Origin: Alphaproteobacteria bacterium
GTDB lineage: Bacteria; Myxococcota_A; UBA796; GCA-2862545
Direction: 5' to 3'
Assembly: GCA_020632925.1 (NCBI GenBank)
Contig: JACKER010000082.1
Span: 1-8,762 of the forward strand
DNA: 8,762 bases
Positions 3,908 through 8,762 of the stretch are shown here, in pieces. Both the position numbers and the translations under genes were made by a program. The notes beneath the pieces are model-generated. The model had not been told where the DNA came from. It saw only the letters and a list, made by a program, of their open reading frames with translations, and searched no databases. The first letter of the stretch is position 1, and the number at the start of each line of letters is the position of its first letter.

Positions 3908-6577
3908 GTGTGGCTGTACGCGCTGGTTCTCGCTGCCCGGTCCGCGCCCGTGGTGCTGGACCTCGGGGAGGAGGAGCCCGCCGTCGGCCCCTTCCGGCTG
4001 CTGGACCACGGCTGCTCCTGGGAATACCGGCACCCCGGAGAGCCGCCGGCGCCGTGCCTCCTCACCCCCCTGGCGCCGGCCAGGGTGTGGGTGGCGTTCT
4101 CGGCGCCGCTGTCCGACGGCGGCTTCGAGGGTTGGGGTGTGGCTCCCGAGGCGGGGGCGCGCTTCGTCCGCGCGGGGTCCGAGGTGCTGGTCGAGGGCGA
4201 CTTCGCGCTGAACAAGCGGTACACCCTCACCGTCCCGGCGTCCCAGACCGACGTCCACGGCGCCGTGCTCGGCGAGAAGCTGCGTCTGCCGTTCGAGTTC
4301 TCCTCCGTCGAGCTCCACACCGATTGGGTCGTCACCGAACCCTCCCCGCCTCGGACCCACAGCGGTCGCACACTCCGGTTCCTGGGGGACCAGGCGGAGG
4401 ATGGGGTGGTGTTGGACGCCGATGGGGAGCTCGTGGTCTGGCTCGCCGCGCCGGGTCACCGCTCCGTCGATCTGGTCGTGCGCGACGGCGCCCGCCAGGT
4501 CGGTCGAGCGACCCTGAAGCCCGACCGAACCGGCTGGATCCGCATCGATCTCGCGCCCTGGGTCGGCACCGAGCGGACAGGGTCGTTCCACGTGATTGCG
4601 GACGCCTGCGACTCGCGCAGGGTCGCCTGCCACGCCGACGTCGACGTGCGCATCACACGGCTCCGGGTCGTGGTGGCCCCAGATCGTCGGGAGCTGGTGG
4701 CGTGGGTCACGAGGCTCGCCGACGGCGCACCGGTGGAGGGTGCACGTGTGGAGGTCGACGGGTTCTCCACGTCCACCGGTCCCGACGGACTCGCGCGCGT
4801 GCCGGTCTCCAGGGAGAGAGGGCGGCCCGAGCCGATGGTGGTGCGCCTCGGACAGGACGAGCTCACGATGGACGTCGGCGGAATGGGTGGGCGGCTCCGA
4901 GACCACGTGGCCATCACCGCGATCTCCGATCGGGGCGCCTATCGACCGGGGGAGACCGTCCACGTGAAGGGGTGGGTTCGGCTCGAGCACTTCGGTGACC
5001 CACCCTCCGTCCACCCGCTGGGCACCTACTTCGACCAGGTGCGCTGGCGGCTCGGGAGCGCCACTGGCACCGTCCCGCTCTCGCACGCCGGGAGCTTCGA
5101 CGTCGCGTTCCCGTTCCCCGCGACCACTGGAGGGAGCCGCGAGCTGAAGCTGCGGCTGGAGGTGGTGGAGCGCTGGGGCGGCCGGTACCTCACCCTCCTG
5201 CCGGCCGAGCCCGAGCCGGCCGAGCTGTCGCTGGCCACCGAGCTGTCTCCGCGGGGCGATGGAGGCCGCGTCGAGGTGGTCGCGAGCGATGTCGCGGGCG
5301 CACCGGTGGGCGGTCTGGACGTGACCGTGGAGGTCAGGGCGTACGCCAGCGGCGTTCGTCCGCCCGGCGCCCCCTGGCCCTTCGACTTCCAGGTGGGTTG
5401 GGCGGACGAAGTGCGCGAGCGGGTCCAAGCGACCACCGACGCGGAGGGTCGCGCGATCGTCGATGTCCGCCTCCAGGGAGCTTCCTCCGCCGTCGAGATG
5501 GCGGTCGTGGCCTCCGCCGTCGATCGCCGCGGCCACCCGGTGGTCGGGAGCACCACCGGGACGGTGGGCGTCCCCGAGGTGCTGGTCGGGCTCCGGGTGC
5601 CCAACAAGGCCGAGCCCGGGGAGGCGTTTCCCGTCGAGGTCCTGGCCGTGGACACGAACGGGGACCCGGTCCCCGGTGCGCGAGTCGAGGTGTGGGCACG
5701 ACCGGCCACTGCTCGCGGCGCGGTGGAGGCGGTCACCTGCGAGCCCACACTGGACGATCGGGGCCGCGGCCGCTGCACCTTCGTCGGCGCGTCCAGCCTG
5801 ACGGTCGAAGCCCGAGTCCTCGGTGACCCGGGGGCGACGTCCAGGGCCCGCGCTTGGGTGAACGTGTTGGGTGGCCGGCCACCACAGCCCGCGCGGGTCG
5901 CGCTCGCTGGACCGACGAGCGGGGTGGCGGACGGCGTCGCCCACCTCGAGCTCGGTGGGCGGCGCCCGGCCAACGGCCTGTGGACCGTGAGCCACCACGG
6001 CGGACAGGGGTTGGGCACGTTCCGGCTCGAAGGGCCCGACGATCAGGTCGACGTGCCCCTGACCGCCGCGCTGGCGCCGGCCGCGGAGCTCGCGCTCTTC
6101 CTCGTGGGCCCCAGCACCTACGTCGTGGACCGCGTCTCCCTCGTCGTGGACGATCCGACCCGGCGGCTCGAGGTCGGGGTGGAGCCCCGCGCGGTGGGGG
6201 CCGGCGAGGCGACGCTGGAGGTGGCGATCCACCGGCCGGGGGGCGAGCCCGTCGCGGGGGCGGAGGTCGTGGTGTCCGTCGTCGACGATCGGGCGCCGCC
6301 TGCCTCGGACGACGACCCGCTGCTGGGGGTCCTGGACGACGAGCCACCCTCCGACCCGGGCCCCTTGGTCCTGGCGCTGCCGGGCGACCCACCTCCTCTG
6401 CCGTACCTCCCCGACGTGCCCACGGTCCTGTTCACGACCGTGGTGGTCGGAGCCGACGGAACGGCCTCGATCCCCGTTCGACTCCCCGACCTGCGCGCTC
6501 GCTACCGGGTGACCGTGCTCGCGGCGGACGACGACCACGCCTTCGGGATCGCGACCACGACGCTGCGGGCGCCGTAG
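3908..6577 (+). CDS. Alpha-2-macroglobulin-like protein lacking the thioester domain
   Basis: The 889-residue protein starts at GTG 3908, with GGAGGAG 2 bases upstream. The first residues (WLYALVLAARSA) look like a short, weak signal peptide, which suggests export to the periplasm. Residues about 55-130 resemble the Ig-like domain at the N-terminus of bacterial A2Ms (WVAFSAPLSD, then LNKRYTLTVPASQTDVHGAVLG). A macroglobulin (MG) domain carries the family signature ISDRGAYRPGETVHVKGWVR (339-358). Further MG repeats occur around 564-596 (GEAFPVEVLAVDTNGDPVPG) and 754-797. After an acidic/Pro-rich linker (793-837) comes the start of the A2M domain, with DGTASIPVRLPDLRARYRV (850-868). The protein ends about 20 residues later. 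Full-length bacterial A2Ms are roughly 1,500-1,900 residues and continue into a thioester domain, often with a CxEQ motif, which is absent here. The protease-trapping mechanism therefore cannot operate as known; a scaffold or partner role is possible. Confidence 0.85.
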   Translation: MWLYALVLAARSAPVVLDLGEEEPAVGPFRLLDHGCSWEYRHPGEPPAPCLLTPLAPARVWVAFSAPLSDGGFEGWGVAPEAGARFVRAGSEVLVEGDFALNKRYTLTVPASQTDVHGAVLGEKLRLPFEFSSVELHTDWVVTEPSPPRTHSGRTLRFLGDQAEDGVVLDADGELVVWLAAPGHRSVDLVVRDGARQVGRATLKPDRTGWIRIDLAPWVGTERTGSFHVIADACDSRRVACHADVDVRITRLRVVVAPDRRELVAWVTRLADGAPVEGARVEVDGFSTSTGPDGLARVPVSRERGRPEPMVVRLGQDELTMDVGGMGGRLRDHVAITAISDRGAYRPGETVHVKGWVRLEHFGDPPSVHPLGTYFDQVRWRLGSATGTVPLSHAGSFDVAFPFPATTGGSRELKLRLEVVERWGGRYLTLLPAEPEPAELSLATELSPRGDGGRVEVVASDVAGAPVGGLDVTVEVRAYASGVRPPGAPWPFDFQVGWADEVRERVQATTDAEGRAIVDVRLQGASSAVEMAVVASAVDRRGHPVVGSTTGTVGVPEVLVGLRVPNKAEPGEAFPVEVLAVDTNGDPVPGARVEVWARPATARGAVEAVTCEPTLDDRGRGRCTFVGASSLTVEARVLGDPGATSRARAWVNVLGGRPPQPARVALAGPTSGVADGVAHLELGGRRPANGLWTVSHHGGQGLGTFRLEGPDDQVDVPLTAALAPAAELALFLVGPSTYVVDRVSLVVDDPTRRLEVGVEPRAVGAGEATLEVAIHRPGGEPVAGAEVVVSVVDDRAPPASDDDPLLGVLDDEPPSDPGPLVLALPGDPPPLPYLPDVPTVLFTTVVVGADGTASIPVRLPDLRARYRVTVLAADDDHAFGIATTTLRAP

Positions 6578-6579
6578 GC

Positions 6580-6607
6580 GGACTACCAGTCGGTGTCCTT
6601 GTAGTCC
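6580..6607. terminator. Inverted repeat at a convergent gene junction, terminator-like
   Basis: GGACTAC (6580-6586) and GTAGTCC (6601-6607) are perfect 7-bp arms around a 14-base loop. The repeat begins 2 bases after the stop of the A2M-like gene and covers the last codons and the TAG of the convergent SDR gene. The long loop and lack of a T-tract make intrinsic termination uncertain. A role in separating the two convergent transcripts is an inference from position. Confidence 0.3.
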
Positions 6608-8001
6608 TTGAAGAAGCGACCCCAGGGGTGCTCGCCCGTGAGATGCCCGACGAACACCGGGTCGCAGATGCGGGCCGCGCCGTCGACGATGTCCAGCGGC
6701 GGGTGGAAGCCGTGCATCTCGCGCTTCTCCTCCGCCTTGGCCGCGGGGTCCTCGTCCGTCACCCAGCCCGTGTCCACGCTGTTCATGTGGATGCCGTCCG
6801 CGACGTAGTCGGCCGCCGACGTCCGCGTCAGCATGTTCAGCGCCGCCTTCGCCATGTTCGTGTGCGGGTGCCGGTCGGTCTTCATCGTCCGATAGAACTG
6901 CCCCTCCATCGCCGAGACGTTCACGATGTGCCCGTCGCGGGTGCCCGCGCGCAGGAAGAGCGGCTTGAGGCGCGCGCAGAGCACGAACGGCGCGACCGCG
7001 TTCACGAGGTGGACCTCGAGGAGCTCGATGGTGGGCACCTCCGCGAGCTTGAGCCGCCAGGAGTTCACCGTCCGCAGGTCGATCTGCTGGAGATCCTGGT
7101 CGAGCCGACCCGCGGGGAAGAGGTGCCCGCCGGACTGCAGGTCCTCGGGCAGCAGCGCGAGCTGGGTCATCCGCGCGCTCGGCGCCACCAGCTCGGGCAC
7201 GAGCGCACCCTCGGTCTCCCCGAGCGGCAGCGCCTCGCCGTCCATGAGGTGCTGGTAGAACCCGGGCGGGCGCCGCACCGTCTGGCAGGCGTTGTTGATG
7301 AGGACGTCGAGCCGATCGAGCTCCTGGAGCAGGCGCGTGCACAGGGCCTCGACGGACGGCGTGTGCCGCAGGTCGATGCCCCACACGTGCACGCGGTCGC
7401 GCCACTCCTCGAAGTCCACCTCGGCCGCGAAGCGTCGCGCGGCGTCCCGGGGGAAGCGCGTGGTCACGTGCACCGCTGCGCCCGCACGCAGGAGCAGGAT
7501 GGCCGTCTGGTACCCGATCTTGACGCGCCCGCCGGTCACGATGGCGACCCGACCGCGCAGATCCGCCGTCTGCGAGCGCTTGGCGAAGCTCGCGTCCCCG
7601 CAGGTCCGGCACATCTGGTCGTAGAAGGCGTGGACCTCGGTGTAGGGCGCGCGGCACACGTAGCAGACGCGGGCCTCGGACAGCTCGCCCAGCGGCTCGT
7701 CGGGCAGCTCCTCGCCGCGCTTGCGGGGCGTGAGGAACAGCGGCGCGGCGCGATCGACCCGGATGCGCGTGCGATCGAGCAGCTGGCGGTCGGCCTCGCG
7801 TCGCGCGTTCTTCGCTTCCTTGCGCTTGCTGCGGTTGACCGCGCGCTTGTCCTTCTCGTCCGGGCGCGAGACCCGCCCTGCCGCGATCAGCAGCCGAAGA
7901 CGCAGGTCGTCGGGCAGCTCGCTGAGCGGGCCGCGGTCCTCCGCGAGGCGCTCCAGCCAGGCGGCGATGCGTTCGGCTTCGTCGGGATCGAGCTTGGACA
8001 C
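6583..8001 (-). CDS. SDR-family oxidoreductase with N-terminal zinc-ribbon module
   Basis: The 472-residue protein starts at GTG 8001. Residues 1-80 are helical and charged, with a very basic stretch (about 52-72). A four-cysteine zinc-ribbon-like module follows (C113xxC116, C131xxC134). From residue 150 there is a Rossmann fold of the short-chain dehydrogenase/reductase family: VAIVTGGRVKIG (152-163) for NAD(P), D210 after the fourth strand, and INNAC (235-239). NVSAMEG (361-367) holds the usual catalytic Ser363, and NMAKAALNM holds Lys385. Where the family has Tyr four residues before that Lys, this protein has Thr381. About 70 extra residues lie between NNA and Asn334. From memory, zinc-ribbon SDRs with an HTNMAKAALNM motif form a distinct subfamily also seen in eukaryotes; the substrate is unknown. 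The gene converges on the A2M-like gene (5 bases between stops) and diverges from the acyl-CoA synthetase gene. Confidence 0.88.
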   Translation of the reverse strand: MSKLDPDEAERIAAWLERLAEDRGPLSELPDDLRLRLLIAAGRVSRPDEKDKRAVNRSKRKEAKNARREADRQLLDRTRIRVDRAAPLFLTPRKRGEELPDEPLGELSEARVCYVCRAPYTEVHAFYDQMCRTCGDASFAKRSQTADLRGRVAIVTGGRVKIGYQTAILLLRAGAAVHVTTRFPRDAARRFAAEVDFEEWRDRVHVWGIDLRHTPSVEALCTRLLQELDRLDVLINNACQTVRRPPGFYQHLMDGEALPLGETEGALVPELVAPSARMTQLALLPEDLQSGGHLFPAGRLDQDLQQIDLRTVNSWRLKLAEVPTIELLEVHLVNAVAPFVLCARLKPLFLRAGTRDGHIVNVSAMEGQFYRTMKTDRHPHTNMAKAALNMLTRTSAADYVADGIHMNSVDTGWVTDEDPAAKAEEKREMHGFHPPLDIVDGAARICDPVFVGHLTGEHPWGRFFKDYKDTDW

Positions 8002-8008
8002 GACGCCC

Positions 8009-8017
8009 TGCTATCCT
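8009..8017 (+). promoter_or_regulatory. Extended -10 promoter element for the acyl-CoA synthetase gene
   Basis: TGCTATCCT (extended TG plus TATCCT, four of six bases of the TATAAT consensus) ends 26 bases before the ATG at 8044. It lies in the 42-bp gap that also holds the start region of the divergent SDR gene. No matching -35 box at normal spacing was found. Confidence 0.45.
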
Positions 8018-8043
8018 CCTCGCGACCTCGTCAGGGAGCCCCG

Positions 8044-8762
8044 ATGTCCGACGACGCGCGATGGCAGGCCGATCCGGAGGGCTTCTGGCGGGAGCGGGCG
8101 CGGGCGATCGCCTGGTTCGAGGAGCCGACCACGACGCTCGAGCGGCACGCCGACGGCTCGTGGACCTGGTTCCCCGACGGCGCGATCAACGTCTGCCACC
8201 TCGCGCTCGACCACCACGTGGAGCACGGTCGCGCCGAGCAGATCGCGCTGATCTGGGACTCGCCCGTCACGGGGACGGTGAAGCGCTGGACGTACCGGGA
8301 GCTGCGGGACGAGGTGGCGAAGCTGGCGGGCGGCCTGCGCGCGCTCGGCGTCGAACGGGGCGATCGGGTCGTGCTCTACCTGCCGATGGTGCCCGAGGCG
8401 GTGATGGCGATGCTGGCCTGCGCGCGGCTGGGCGCGGTCCACAGCGTCGTGTTCGGCGGGTTCGCGCCCCCGGAGCTCGCGGCCCGCATCGACGACGCGA
8501 AGCCCCGCGTCCTGCTGACGGCGAGCTGCGGCATCGAGGGGAGCAAGGTCCTGCCCTACGTCCCGCTGGTGCGCGAGGCGCTCGCGGCGGCGGACCACGC
8601 GGTGGAGGCGGTCGTCGTGCTCGAGCGCGAGCAGGTCCCGGTGGCGCTGCACGACCGCGAGCTCGACTGGCACACGCTCGTGGCCACGGCCCGGCCCGCC
8701 GACCCCGTGCCCGTCGCCGGGAGCGACCCGCTCTACGTCCTGTACACGTCCGGCACCACGGG
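8044..8762 (+). CDS. prpE: Acyl-CoA synthetase, propionyl-CoA synthetase-like (partial, 3' end outside window)
   Basis: The frame is open from ATG 8044 to the window edge (about 240 residues). AGGGAG at 8033-8038, 5 bases before the ATG, supports the start. The N-terminus has the acetyl/propionyl-CoA synthetase lead domain (DPEGFWRERARAIAWF, then INVCHLALDHHV). The AMP-binding fold follows: WTYRELRDEV, LGVERGDRVVLYLPMVPEAV, ACARLGAVHSVVFGGF and ARIDDAKPRVLLTA. The last residues are YTSGTTG, the ATP/AMP-binding loop. The family activates short-chain acids with ATP and CoA in the cytoplasm through an acyl-AMP intermediate. The overall pattern recalls E. coli PrpE more than Acs, notably the short N-terminus and the segment RIDDAKP. 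Acetyl-CoA synthetase or a mixed-specificity enzyme cannot be excluded, because the specificity-determining and catalytic Lys regions lie outside the window. About 40% of the usual 630-residue length is visible. Confidence 0.85.
   Translation, partial: MSDDARWQADPEGFWRERARAIAWFEEPTTTLERHADGSWTWFPDGAINVCHLALDHHVEHGRAEQIALIWDSPVTGTVKRWTYRELRDEVAKLAGGLRALGVERGDRVVLYLPMVPEAVMAMLACARLGAVHSVVFGGFAPPELAARIDDAKPRVLLTASCGIEGSKVLPYVPLVREALAAADHAVEAVVVLEREQVPVALHDRELDWHTLVATARPADPVPVAGSDPLYVLYTSGTT

Noticed and set aside
6880..6900. YRTMK (residues 370-374) as the SDR YxxxK motif
   Set aside because: It lies only 7 residues after the catalytic Ser, whereas about 12-13 are expected. The helix sequence NMAKAALNM further on aligns with the normal YxxSKAA helix, so Lys385 is the family lysine.
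3848..7657. A 1269-codon open frame on the minus strand, covering the A2M-like gene and most of the SDR gene
   Set aside because: Its translation is Arg/Gly/His/Pro-rich low-complexity text with no domain. It is a shadow frame caused by high GC, antisense to a clear A2M-like protein and out of frame with a clear SDR.
6578..8001. Missing thioester half of the A2M-like protein hidden in another frame downstream
   Set aside because: The downstream DNA is fully accounted for by the SDR gene on the other strand. The plus-strand frames there give no GCxEQ-type motif or A2M-like sequence in the listed translations.
1..8762. CRISPR arrays, tRNA or rRNA genes, insertion sequences, phage genes or known defence systems
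   Set aside because: No regularly spaced repeats, RNA-gene signatures, transposase, integrase or known defence domains were seen. The only long-range repeat noticed is the degenerate pair at 138-164 and 1699-1725.

Overview
The window is very GC-rich, densely coding bacterial DNA. Genes lie on both strands with gaps of only a few bases at convergent ends. The composition, the lipoproteins of unknown function, a bacterial alpha-2-macroglobulin-like protein and a long pirin would suit a myxobacterium or related deltaproteobacterial lineage (Myxococcota). No rRNA, tRNA or other taxonomic marker is present, so this is an inference from style only.

Left part (1-1750): the last 52 codons of a membrane protein gene on the plus strand run into two convergent minus-strand genes, 1583->876 and 869->183. 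These two encode paralogous secreted lipoproteins of unknown function and form a tight two-gene operon. Their DNA looks less GC-rich than the flanks. The end of the upstream membrane-protein gene (ending SALSEKR-stop) recurs in degenerate form at 1699-1725 (ending SALAEKR-stop), on the far side of the lipoprotein pair, so the pair is bracketed by a degraded direct repeat.

Middle part (1739-3907): a complete pirin-family cupin gene with all four metal ligands (plus strand) converges, 3 bases apart, on a two-gene minus-strand unit. That unit is a 243-residue protein of unknown function followed by a 101-residue protein with a possible PH-like fold. A 7-bp hairpin overlaps the stop codon of the first gene.

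Right part (3908-8762): divergently from the 243-residue gene, with 78 bp between them, runs an 889-residue alpha-2-macroglobulin-like protein. It has the family's N-terminal Ig-like and MG domains but stops just after the start of the A2M domain, so it lacks the thioester domain. Five bases beyond its stop comes the end of a convergent minus-strand gene for an unusual short-chain dehydrogenase/reductase (SDR) with a four-cysteine zinc-ribbon N-terminus and an atypical active site. Divergent from the SDR gene, across 42 bp, starts an acyl-CoA synthetase resembling propionyl-CoA synthetase (PrpE). It leaves the window at its ATP-binding TSGTTG motif.

The window reads as several small independent transcription units rather than one pathway. 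Three of its presumed promoters carry the same extended -10 pattern, TGCTAnnnT. I saw no CRISPR array, transposase, integrase, tRNA or rRNA. The items most worth following up are the bracketed lipoprotein pair, the thioester-less A2M-like protein and the atypical SDR. None of them is enough to claim a new system.
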